Positions 11,367 to 21,117 of a DNA stretch of 64,000 bases are shown piece after piece (the first letter of the stretch is position 1; every line of letters starts with the position of its first letter). A program made the translations under genes and the position numbers. The notes under the pieces are model-generated. The model did no database searches. It saw only the letters and a program-made list of their open reading frames with translations, and was not told the DNA's origin. Origin of the DNA: Triglochin maritima (lineage: Eukaryota; Streptophyta; Magnoliopsida; Alismatales; Juncaginaceae); NCBI GenBank assembly GCA_963682175.1, contig OY821787.1, forward strand, positions 13,494,501-13,558,500, given 5' to 3'.

Positions 11367-12891
11367 TGTAGGAACGTATATGACCCTAATTCTAGTCACA
11401 TTTTAAACTAATTCCCTACTTGATTAAGCAATAAGATGCGTAGTGGAATAACACACAAAACAAGTAGCAAAAACAAAGCTAAGAAGAAACAATGCAAACC
11501 ACCCAATGCACGGGGAGTTTTATAGAGGTTCGGCCTCCCGCCTACTTCCTCTCTTGCAAGCTCCGCTCGATTCCACGAGCTCCACCTACGTCTTCACTAA
11601 CTATTCCTCATTCCTGGCCGGGAGAAAACGCCTTTACAAAGCAAGCATTGCAAATACCCTCGCAAGCTTGGATTCTTCTTCTCACAATCCGAGAAGGATG
11701 CTTTGGATTTTCACTGAAAACTTTACTCTTTGACAATAGTGGATTGAGTGGATATAACACTCTCTAATTTGAGCAACTTCGAGGGAATTAGGAATTGATG
11801 ACTAAAGTGTGAAGTTTAGGCTTGGAGAGTATAGGTTTGGGGAATTGAAAGCTTGGGAGTTTCTCTTAGGTGTATTGGACAATTTGAGGTTTAAGAGATC
11901 ATGACAATTTGAGGTTTAAGAGATCATGAATTATGTCTTGGTTACACCTATTTATAAACTCTAAGAGATTTATAGGCATTGCGATTAATGTGGTAAGAGA
12001 TTGTGTTAGAGACACAAAACAGAAAAGCATAGGTCACTGATCTGGACACAATCGGTCGACCGAATCAGGTTCACCGGTCGACCGTTTCCATAAAGGTGTG
12101 GAAACTTTCGAACCAAATCAAGAACGGTCGAACCAAATTGGCTATAACTTAAGTTCACTTAAGTGAACAGTCGAACAAAATCGTGGATCGGTCGACCGTT
12201 CAGGGAGTTTTGGCCAGACAAAAGATAAACAATCGAACTTAATGAATGGTTTTGTTCGACCAAAAATTAATAGGCACTTTGGATTTCAAGAGAAGTCTAC
12301 GTTCGGTCGACCAAGGTCTAGGGAACAGTCGACCGAAAACTTCCAGTAAGTTCTGGATGACCAAAAGTGCTTCATCCGGTCGACCGGTGGCCAAAGAATT
12401 TTGGGGTTTTGGAAAATCCGACCATTGTATAAAATGGTCGACCGATACAACACTATAGGATAACAGAAATAACTGACCCAATCGGTTGAACTGAGAACAA
12501 GTTTGGTCGACCGATTGTCATAGGCAGATTAGGTTTAGGTTTAAGTGTTTTCCGGTCTAAATTTGGGTGACTTATTGAAGTCCAATTGATCTGAGATTTT
12601 GTGTGTGACTTCTATAAGGAACCTAGTGTGTATGTTAGTAGATATTTACTCTAGTATGCTCAAGTATACACAAGTTCCTAAGACTCAATTACAAGTAAAA
12701 TTAAATGTCTTCAAAAGCTTGATTACATTTCTTGACTTGAATTCCTTTCTTCCTTGAGTCTTGATCACCTGTAGATGTTAGCACAAATAAATATATATGT
12801 TATGCATAATGTGTGCTACTCTACATTAGACCGTGATTGAGATTAAGTTGATTAAATCATCAAAACTTGGATTAAGGCCAAAAAGCTAACA
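11367..12891 (-). mobile_element. Solo LTR of a copia (SIRE-like) element
   Basis: Exactly flanked by CCTTG duplications (11362-11366 and 12892-12896). Read on the minus strand it begins TGTTAGCTTTTTGGCC, close to the start of the copia LTRs at 16566 and 32888 (TGTTGGCTTTTTGGCC), and it ends in CA. The middle (about 12050-12510) holds repeated GGTCGACCG-type palindromes like those of the copia LTR, with a different preferred core (TCGA). It is a sister family, 1525 bp long. A solo LTR arises by recombination between the two LTRs of a full element. It interrupts the transposase coding sequence. Confidence 0.9.
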
Positions 12892-13396
12892 CCTTGGGGA
12901 TGCTTAATATAAAAATACATGCATGTCCTAATGATTGTATACCCTATGTAGGTGACTCTGAAAACCTGCATTATTGTTCTGTTTGTCATGTCTCATGGTA
13001 CAAACAAAAGAAAAGTATGAGTGTTGATGAGAACAGAAAACTACAAGGTCCTGCAAAGGTGTTGTGGTATCTTCTGATAATTTCAAGGTTGAAGCGTTTG
13101 TTTAATTGTTCTGAGGACTCGAAGAACCTGACTTGGCATGCAAATCGAGAGACAACGAATGATCAGATGCTATTGCATCCTGTAGATTCTCTCCAGTGGA
13201 AGAAAATTGATTCTGACTTCTAATTATTTGGTGAGGAATCCAAAACCCTGAGAGATTGTCTATGTATCGATGGAATGAATCTTTATGGTAGTTTGGGTAG
13301 CCTTCATAGTTTTGGGCATGTTTTGCTTGTTATATACAATCTCGGACCATGGTTAAGCATGAAATGCAGATACATGATGTTGTCGTTAATGATTTC
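12892..13396 (+). pseudogene. CACTA-B TNP2-like transposase, middle piece
   Basis: The coding sequence resumes after the solo LTR with IHACPNDCIPYVGDSENLHY, the family's cysteine motif, and CSVCHVSWYK. PAKVLWYLLIISRLKRLF, NLTWHANRE and LLHPVDSLQWKKID follow. A TAA at 13220-13222 and a frame change interrupt it. The next conserved stretch (GMNLYGSLGSLHS ... LGPWLSMKCRYMMLSLMI) runs from 13275 to 13396 and is cut by the left end of E3. These motifs belong to the Transposase_21 / TNP2 core. Confidence 0.9.
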
Positions 13397-14795
13397 TGTT
13401 GAACGTTTTATATTTCTACCGCAAGTGCACGGCCGCGATGAAGCGGTGGCAAGTACGGGTCGTCCTCAGGGAGGTGAGCTTGCTCTTGCTTATCAGAAAT
13501 CAAGTGGCAAAGAAAGATGGAAGAAAGTTGTTTATGCTAACCTAAACTATGCTAACACGAAGAAGCAAATGCGAAGGAAACAAAACAAACGAATACTTCA
13601 ACTAAGCTAGAGAAACTTGACACTATGGAGAAATCAGTAAGAGAGAGAGACCCCTTAGGGGGTGGAGTGACTACACATACACAATAAGGAGGCAAAAATA
13701 TCTTCCTATAGGCACAAGTGTAGGTAGTGTTTGCATGTATGGGAGGTGTCTACTTATCATGGCAAAACCCATCAATTAAATCACTAACCTATTTTGATTA
13801 ACATTCATAAACACAAGCTGGTTATTTAAGAAACTAAACAAGTATGGGAGGTGTCTACTTATCATGGCAAAACCCATCTAGTGAAGTGTTCTATTCTAAC
13901 AAGCAAGTATGCATTCATATTAATCAACACATTTCAACATAAACATCCTCCCTTCCTTAATTGCATATATGATAATCATCTCCACCCCCCAAAAGGGGAG
14001 TGGTTTTACTCACTACACATTACCCTAACTATTACACTAAAATAAGAAGGCATATTAACTAAGCTAGATTTAATAAAAGACAATTAAACTAAAACATGCA
14101 TCAACAATAAAAGAAGCACAAAACAAAGAAAATTTTATTAATTGAAGACTCACAAGACCAGTAGCATCTCCCTATTGAGTTTCTTGCTTCAAGGCTTCCA
14201 CTTCAATTAGGGAGAATGGCCACAAGCATGGAGTGATTACAATGGAAGGTGAAGAGTTCTATTTATAGCCATGGAAAAAGCTAAACCAGGACAATCCCCC
14301 GATGTGGGACTAAACAAATACCATAAATAGAATAAGAACGCTCTAATACACACACCAGAAAAAGATAAACGGATGCGGATCCACCTGGACCGCCAATTAG
14401 CGGTTCCAGACCGCCAATTGGCGGTCTACAGGGTCCAGATTCATCTGGGCTTTCTTGGAGGCTTTTCTGGATGGTATTCTTGGTCTTTGATGCGGTTACT
14501 TGACTTGTTGGAGCTCCGACCCGAATCGAATTGGTAAAATACTCCCCATGATGGTGTGGAGTATTCTGTTTTGCTCTTAGGTCCTTCTGTCTTGCAATCA
14601 GGTCCTTCTTCCTTGCATCTTGGTCCCCAGATCTCACAATTCAGTCCTTTTTCACAGCTTTTGGGTCCTTTTATGCTTCATCTCTTCAAACCTATTTATT
14701 CCTGAAAACTAAACATAAAACTCGTGACATAGCATTGTTTAGGTGAAAGATAATGGATATAAGATACAAATATAAGCATGAAATGATGTCAATCA
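13397..14795 (-). repeat. E3 3' LTR
   Basis: 1399 bp, starting TGATTGACATCATTTCATGC on the minus strand and ending CAACA. It has the same family signature as the E2 LTR. The paired palindrome GACCGCCAATTGGCGGTC-type motif lies at about 14388-14427, upstream of the TATA box (TATAAATA, minus strand, near 14260-14268), so it is in U3. A 118-codon open frame across 14281-14637 is repeated in the other LTR copies and is not treated as a gene. Confidence 0.95.
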
Positions 14796-14817
14796 AATAC
14801 CCCCACACCTAACTTTT
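14796..14817 (-). other. E3 terminal polypurine tract
   Basis: Read on the minus strand, AAAAGTTAGGTGTGGGGGTA directly precedes the TGATTG start of the 3' LTR. This is the primer for plus-strand DNA synthesis. E1 and E2 have the same arrangement. Confidence 0.85.
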
Positions 14818-14895
14818 GCTAGTCCCGAGCAAAACAAAGAAAGAGAAAAGCATACGAAAAACAAAAAATCCTAACTCACTTTCGTAGGAATCACG

Positions 14896-14963
14896 GTTGC
14901 ACTTAGCACGTGCAACAAGCCGTTAAACCTCCTTGTCGCCAAGGAGGAGGAGTGTTGTCTCCT
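14896..14963 (-). promoter_or_regulatory. Conserved three-hairpin block in E3 3' UTR
   Basis: In sense order (minus strand) there are three stems. H1 is AGGAG-ACAACA-CTCCT (14959-14963 with 14948-14952). H2 is CCTCCTTG-GCGA-CAAGGAGG (14940-14947 with 14928-14935). H3 is GTTGCAC-GTGCTAA-GTGCAAC (14910-14916 with 14896-14902). The block is the same in E2 (41204-41271) and has compensatory differences in E1 (24503-24570). It lies about 80 nt before the polypurine tract. Function unknown. Confidence 0.7.
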
Positions 14964-16080
14964 GAGGGTTTTCAACGGATATACCCACAAAATCCGAACA
15001 AGATGCATTAATCAATCTAGCTACACGACTCGTTGGACTTATTTTTGTCGATCATGGGATGCGGTAATACTACGGGTCGACTCTATATATGTAATCGGTC
15101 CACACAGCTAGACTAATGAGTTATTTGTAAGAGTTAGTTAAGGACTTAAGTGAAAGACATGGGCAACCTTAAATTCTGAAAGTGATACAATGTGTAAAGT
15201 CCATTTTGGTTCTTATTGACTCTTTTTTTTCTTTTTTTTTCTTTTAGAGCATTTTATTGGTTGGTGTTTGATTCTCCCAGGGTCAGGTTTCGTGCATCAT
15301 TGCCTATGAGGACTTACACTATCACGTACACCTTCCCCCAAATCTCCACATAGGGCGATCCCTACCACCCGTGTAACGGGAGTTCGGTCGGTGCATCCCA
15401 AGTCAGATGACTCGAAAGCACCAGGCACAAAGTCCCCTCAGACCTACTTTCCCGAGTGATAGGAGCCGTGCAAGAAGAGAGAACACCACTTATTTATTTA
15501 TCTACATGGGAACAAAAACCCCTGCACTTAAGTTTCACAAAAAGAGATTAAGGGCCCTTGACTACGACAAACTTCCTTATACTAACAGACACGAATTATT
15601 TGACTCACTAGGTTCAGGGTGGACTTCTTTAAATGTTTGAGTACTGAAACCCTATGATTACACGCCCCCCGAGGGAAAACCGGGGTGCATCCTAACGACT
15701 CGATAAGACCTAAAGCCAGTAAACTAGAAATCCTAATGCATCAAGTTCAAGACAATTTTGGGAGCTTTCTTTTTTTACTTTGCCTCTCAACGGTTTTGCA
15801 CATGCTAAACACACGTAAAACCCACAAAAACATTTTCTTTTGCAAACACATGAAGATTTTGAAAGAAATGTGAAAATTTTAAAGCACTAGGCAAGCAAAA
15901 GAAGACAAGTCACCCAAGGATCATGGCAAGCAGATATATCGATATTAAATGCGGCACACTAACATGACCCTAGCAATGCACACAAAAGAAAACAAAAACA
16001 AAACAAAAAAAAGACAAAAACTATGTACAAACGTGAAAACACCCCCCACACCTAATCCATGCATTGTCCTCAATGTATGG
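14964..16080 (-). other. E3 3' untranslated region, distal part
   Basis: Non-coding and nearly identical by eye to E2 40090-41200 in opposite orientation. A second polypurine-like motif (TTAGGTGTGGGGGGTG on the minus strand) lies at about 16036-16055, right after the conserved GAGGACAATGCAT. E2 inserted within 30 bp of it. An A/T-homopolymer patch is at 15218-15246. Short frames here are shadows. Confidence 0.8.
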
Positions 16081-16565
16081 TGATTGACATCATTTCATGC
16101 TCATATTTGTATCTTATATCCATTATCTTTCACCTAAACAATGCTATGTTACGAGTTTTATGTTTAGTTTTCAGGAATAATTAGGTTTGAAGAGATGAAG
16201 CATAAAAGGACCCAAAAGCTGGGAAAAAGGACTGGATTGTGAGATCTGGGGACCAAGATGCAAGGGAGAAGGACCTGATCGTAAGACAGAGGGACCTAAG
16301 AGTAAAACAGAATACTTCACACCATTATGGGGAGTATTTTAGCAATTGGATTCGGGTCGAAGCTCCAACAAACGAAGTAGATGCATCAAAGACCACCAAA
16401 AGCACAAAGAAAAGCCCAGAATAAAACTCAACTGGATCCATACATTTTGGACCGCCAATTAGCGGTCTGGAACCGCCAATTGGCGGTCTGGATTAGTCCA
16501 GATCCGCCAAGATTTCTCCTGGACTTGTATTAATGTTCGTTTAGGCTATTTTTGGTGGTTGTTTA
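16081..16565 (+). repeat. E2 5' LTR, first part (before the copia insertion)
   Basis: The first 485 bp of the LTR, ending in GTTTA, the copia target site. It contains the palindrome pair at 16450-16467 (GACCGCCAATTAGCGGTC) and 16472-16487 (ACCGCCAATTGGCGGT, a perfect 16-bp palindrome). The rest of the LTR is at 34639-35566. Confidence 0.95.
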
Positions 16566-18312
16566 TGTTGGCTTTTTGGCCCTTTAATCTTAATTTTGAT
16601 GATTAACAAACTAATAGTACGCATAACTTCAATTACAACATCACACACATCATATTATCAAATTGCATAGATATTGTGTATTCCTAACAATGTAGGTGAT
16701 CAAACCAAGGGACTAATCAACTTCAAGATCAAGGCTCAAGACTTGTAATCAAAGCTCAAGGACTTCATATGTAATTTTCCATTTATTTGAGTTGTAGGAT
16801 CAAATGTACACTTGATGCACAAAAGGATAAACCCGTCTGCCGCGGTCGACCGTATCCACATCGGTTTACCGAACCAGGTTCCCAACGGATAACCGAGTGT
16901 CTCTCGGTAAACCGTTCTCTATAGAGTCAGTAAACCCTTGATCTCCTGGAACCCTTGTATCGGTGTACCGAACCGTACTCGGTCAACCGTTCCCTATAGA
17001 GTAAGTTAAACTTGATCTCCTGGAATCCTCGTTTCGGTGTACCGAAAGTTGTTCGGTCAACCGTCTTCTTAGTATCAGTAGAAAACTTGATCTCCTGGAA
17101 ACATTGTTTCGGTGTACCGAACCTTACCCGGTCGACCGTGTCCTTATTCCCAGTAGCTTCGAATACTTCTCTGGACATCTATATTCGGTTTTCCGAAGAG
17201 AGCTCGGTCATCCGAACCTCTATGTGTCTTTAGGCCTAAACCGACTTCATCTTATTGGCCCACGTGGCACAACTAACTCCACCAGACTTATATTTTGTCG
17301 TTTAGCCACATCTTTGAAACATCCATATCGGTCTACCGATGGAGATTCGGATTACCGAGTTGTTCTTAGATATAAGATCGTAACGGCTATTTTTCCACGT
17401 AATATTTCGACCGTTATCGATAAACCAATTTCACTCACTATGTCAGCCGAAAATCCGCACATGTATCGGTCAACCGAACATATCACGGTCTACCGAACAT
17501 GTTCACCGAGTCGCACCAAATCTTTACTGTCCACTCTTGAACGGTGCACCGAAGTGATCTCGGTCAACCGAAATTAATTATCCGATATTAGGAAAAAGTT
17601 ACTGGAAGTTGGTGAACGGTTATCCGACCTATATTCGGTTAACAGAGTTCTTGTTTCTGACCACTTATTCGGACTACCGTGTTTCCAACGGTCGACCGAA
17701 TATGTCTCGATTTCTGCCCGAGCTTAAGTCACATCTTGTTTTCACTTGGTCCACTCCTCACCAACTTACCATAACGGCTCTATTTGTTTTGAAGGCTATA
17801 TAAGCTTCACTTAAGAGACACATTCAGCACCTTACTTGCCAAATATCAATCCTACTCTTGTGCTCTCAATCTTCAAGCCTTCAAAGCTCCACCAACTCTC
17901 ATACTTCCACTTAATTCACTCCAAGCCTAAATCATATCCTTGAGTGCATTCAAGTTAGAGTTCAACAACCACATTCAATTTCCATTGTGTTGTAAAGCTT
18001 CGAGGAAGCACCCTCTCGGGTTGTGAGAGGAGATCCGAGCAAGGCGAGGGTGTTCGCAAGTCTCCGATTGTAAGAGGGTTTATCTTCGACCCGGAACGAA
18101 GATAATAGTGAACTCTCGAGTAGGGATCGGAGGATCGATCGGAACTTGAGGAGAGGACTAGATCACGGTGGTGTGATCGAACCTCTATAAATCTCCGGAG
18201 TCATCTTGTGGTTTGCATTCTTTCCCTTATTGTTTTAATTGTGCAATAGTATAAGAAAATTAGGAGATAATCTATTCACCCCCCCTCTAGATTAGTGACC
18301 GATTAACTTACA
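16566..18312 (+). repeat. Copia 5' LTR with CGGTNNACCG palindrome array
   Basis: It begins TGTTGGCTTTTTGGCC and ends AACTTACA. About twenty copies of a 10-bp near-palindrome CGGTNNACCG (for example CGGTCGACCG, CGGTGTACCG, CGGTCAACCG) lie between 16841 and 17700. The TATA box TATATAAG follows at 17797-17804. The array is therefore in U3, an enhancer-like position. Long open frames here (such as 17104-17577) come from the repeats and recur unchanged in the 3' LTR. Confidence 0.95.
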
Positions 18313-18314
18313 TT

Positions 18315-18326
18315 TGGTATCAGAGC
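18315..18326 (+). other. Copia primer-binding site (initiator tRNA-Met)
   Basis: TGGTATCAGAGC lies two bases after the LTR end and is complementary to the 3' end of plant initiator tRNA-Met. This is the usual primer of plant copia elements. Confidence 0.95.
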
Positions 18327-18355
18327 ATAGGTTTACTCATCTAATCCATTTAGCC

Positions 18356-18502
18356 ATGGAGAGTAGCACTAATCAACTTAGAGAAGGATTATGTACCACT
18401 AGACCCCCGTTGCTTACCGGAAATAATTATGCACATTGGAAAAATAGAATGAGAATCTACATCCAATCAATTTCCTTAAAAATGTGGATATTCCTTGGTA
18501 GT
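18356..18502 (+). pseudogene. Copia gag, first 49 codons, cut by E1
   Basis: ATG at 18356 opens a frame with PPLLTGNNYAHWKNRMRIYI, a typical N-terminus of SIRE-type Gag (the 'F-G-NY--W---M' pattern). It runs to 18502, where E1's 5' LTR starts, and continues in the same frame at 25857 after one copy of the GTAGT target. Gag forms the particle shell. The leader from the primer site to this ATG is only about 30 nt. Confidence 0.9.
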
Positions 18503-19688
18503 TGATGCATTGCATACATTGCATCATATGTCTTTCATTTAGATTACTTTTATATCAATAAATGCTACTAAGGTATGTGTTTAGTCGTATTTACAGAATA
18601 CAGGGACCTGAATGCAAATTACCCACATTCCGAGCATAAACGCGTGCAAAAGATTCATTTCTATCATAAAGACCGAGTTCAAGTTTATCGGGTTTCAATT
18701 GGAAATGCGTCCAAGCATAAAAGCATTCAAGGAGCTAATCACAAAAAGGTCAAGGGCTTAATTGCAAAATGTCAAGGACCTGACTACAAAATAAAAGGCC
18801 AAGTTATTGTGTTGGAGAAGTCAAAAGAAAAATCAAAAATAAAATCCCAACAATGGAAGGAATTAATCCGGAGCCCAAGACAATGGAAAGAATCAATCCA
18901 GACGCGCAAAGGAGGATCAAATCATACCATAAACGCACAGCCAAAATCCGGACCCGATCAGACCAGATTGTGCGGCGTTTCCGCCGCACAATACCTACAA
19001 TCTGCGGCGTTTCCGCCGCACCCCTGTCGATCCGTGTCCCCAAATTTTGTCCAGTCCTGTGTCGCCACGTGTAATTCCCTTTCATATACTGGTATTCCTT
19101 GTATCGGCTATAAATAGCCTCGTAGCACGAATGTAACACATCTTTGAACCTTTGGTCTTGGATCATTAGTAATAAAATTCTGTTCTTTTAATTCTTGTTT
19201 TTAGTTTTCTTTTAAATGTCTCTAGGATCCCTTCTTCTTCCTCCCTCCATGAGTTTCTAACTCTTTCCAAAGGGTGGAGGTGATGGAATTAGGGTTAGAG
19301 AAGATGAATGCATGTTATTGTTTTAAGTTCGTGATTAGTATATTTTGATTACTTGAGTTTATGTTAAATCATTTATCTTGTAATGCTTCATAACTAACAT
19401 GATTTATTTCAAGTTTCTCCATTCTCCAATCTAAACCTAAGTCTAGACCTCCACCCGACGGAATTCTCCATCTTTATTCTTGTTTTTAGTTTTAATTGTT
19501 CTTGTTTCTTGCTCTAAATAACTAAAACCCAAAAATCTCAAAACCAACCCATTTATTTCTTCTCTCTCTCTCTTCCTCTTAATCGAAAATAACATCAACT
19601 ACGAAATCTCTCCCTCCTTGTGTTCGACCCGTACTTGCCACGTCTTCATAGACGCCGTGCACTTGCGGTATAAATAAAATTTTCATCA
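18503..19688 (+). repeat. E1 5' LTR
   Basis: It starts TGATGCATTGCATACATTGC and ends TTTTCATCA. A pair of GC hairpin palindromes lies at 18967-18992 and 19003-19020, upstream of the TATA box (TATAAATA, 19109-19116). A 20-base 'gtacttgccacgtcttcata'-type stretch near the end is conserved with E0 and E2/E3. Frames of 73-180 codons across it recur in the 3' LTR and are not genes. Confidence 0.95.
18967..19020. promoter_or_regulatory. Paired GC palindromes in E1 U3
   Basis: First copy: an 11-bp perfect stem ATTGTGCGGCG / CGCCGCACAAT with loop TTTC (18967-18992). Second copy: TGCGGCG-TTTC-CGCCGCA (19003-19020). A matching pair with loop GAAT lies in the leader at 19847-19895. The 3' LTR has the same pair near 25130-25183. 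Confidence 0.8.
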
Positions 19689-19694
19689 AGTTTT

Positions 19695-19711
19695 TGGCGC
19701 CGCTGCCGGGG
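19695..19711 (+). other. E1 primer-binding site (tRNA-Asp)
   Basis: TGGCGCCGCTGCCGGGG matches the complement of the tRNA-Asp 3' end, with one C replacing the T found in E2 and E3 (TGGCGCCGTTGCCGGGG). It lies six bases after the LTR. Confidence 0.92.
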
Positions 19712-19846
19712 AGGCGACGCAGATTTTGTGTTTTTGTGTTTTCGATTTTTTCCTGTCTACGTTGTGCGCGATCTAAGTATTTGAAATTGTGTAGCAGGAG
19801 ACAACAGAGCGCACGGCGAAATCCGGGAGCGTTCTGAGACACTTGG

Positions 19847-19895
19847 GCGGCGGAATCGCCGCATCTACAAGGTGACTTGCGGCGGAATCGCCGCA
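19847..19895. promoter_or_regulatory. Paired GC palindromes in E1 leader
   Basis: GCGGCG-GAAT-CGCCGC at 19847-19862 and TGCGGCG-GAAT-CGCCGCA at 19878-19895, about 140 nt after the primer site. The stems match the U3 pair, but the loop is GAAT instead of TTTC. Confidence 0.8.
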
Positions 19896-21117
19896 CCAGT
19901 GTGGGTTCCGGTCTTCAAATTTGGAGGGCGTCGTCGACATCTCTGGGTGGTCGCATTGAGCTACTGGAATCTCCGAGAGCGGGCGGCGAACCCGACTGAG
20001 CATTGCGGAGGTAACTTTTCTTGCCTTTCTCGTAAAATCTGAATAGTTGAAAAGTTTCCTTTCGTAGAATTGCACGTGCTAGGGTTACAATTCCATAATT
20101 GGCAATAATTCAACTCTGACCTAAAATTGGCAAGATTAGAAAGACCTTAGTGCATGCATCATATAATGTTTTGTTTGCATTACTCTTGCTAAATTATTGC
20201 AAATTATTTTTGTTGAAGAGTGCTGGAGGCAAGGTACGTATCGCAGTTTTTATCGATTGCATTAAGCATATAATTTAGTTGCATACAACCTTGCAATTGC
20301 CCCCATTAAAAAGACCATTGTTTGACTATCTTTGCTAGATTTAAGTTAAACTATCTTAAGCGCAACTCCGTAGGAAAAGATACGGTGGGGATTTCATCAC
20401 CCTTCCGTGGCCCACAAATCACAATCCTAAAGTGTCACCCAAGCCTTAAAATTTAAAATCAATTAGACATTGGCCCCTAAGGACTCGGACTCAATTAAGG
20501 AGGAGATTGGTTTGACTTGCTATGACCTGAAGCTAATTGAATTCAATTTGGTGTCTAGAAAGTGTTTTTGTGTCGACGAAAGTCTTCCAAGCGACGTGGT
20601 TGTCTAATTGGCACCGACTCTGTCGGAAGCGCCCCCACTAGCTATACACTAACTGGCCAACTTGGTTTGATTGGTGAGGGAGGTGAATCAAGCAAATTAA
20701 TTCGACTCAACCAGTTAGGAGTCGTCTAGATCTAAGTGACACTAGGTCTAGGATTGTTTTGACCGTGCTTGTTCAGGAAATTTCTGACCAACCCTAATTT
20801 TTATCCATTTAGAGTTAAGTTTCCCTTCTCGTCTGAGTCTTCTTTCCCTTCTCATCCTTACCTTTCTATTGTTTGTTTCCTTTAAAAAAAAATTTAAAAA
20901 ATTCAAAAATTCAAAAATTCAAAAAAAAAAAAAATTGTAATTACTTTTTGAAATTAAATTTGGAATTTAAATTTGGAATTTGAATTCAAAAATTGATTCA
21001 ACACGGTGCACTCAGATTTGGATTCGGGACTTGAGTAATCGACTCTCACGAGTTAATCTAGATTCCAGTCTGGAACTTAACCCCATTCCACCTGTTGCAC
21101 CACCTCACCAGGATCTA
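19896..21117 (+). other. E1 5' leader
   Basis: Non-coding, about 1.2 kb. It contains GTGGGGATTTCATCACCCTT (20383-20402), also present in the E2/E3 leader and in the CACTA-A fragment, and an A-rich stretch with TTCAAAAA repeats (20883-20936). An in-frame extension of the gag ORF upstream of 21118 lacks an ATG. Confidence 0.75.

Noticed and set aside
12239..12481. Overlapping frames of 70-80 codons on both strands
   Set aside because: Produced by GGTCGACCG repeats inside the solo LTR.
14281..14637. 118-codon frame beginning MRSGDQDARKKDL (also 51717-52073, and shorter forms at 16239 and 41531)
   Set aside because: Occurs in LTR sequence and repeats with each LTR. The heptad-like look comes from duplicated GGACCTGATCG-type DNA. 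Could be a U3 peptide, but there is no evidence of selection.
17104..17577. 157-codon frame (and 206-codon frame at 33279-33899)
   Set aside because: Open frame across the CGGTNNACCG array in copia U3, upstream of the TATA box.
16841..17700. Possible CRISPR-like array
   Set aside because: Repeats are 10-bp palindromes with irregular spacing in a plant LTR; not CRISPR.
18575..19117. 180-codon frame and its duplicate at 24738-25280
   Set aside because: Entirely within the E1 LTRs; identical because the LTRs are identical.
19695..19711. tRNA gene
   Set aside because: Matches only the tRNA-Asp 3' end in complement; it is a primer-binding site. No full tRNA gene was seen anywhere in the window.
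20980..21117. Upstream extension of the E1 gag frame
   Set aside because: Begins at TTG with no ATG; E2 and E3 start at the position matching 21118.
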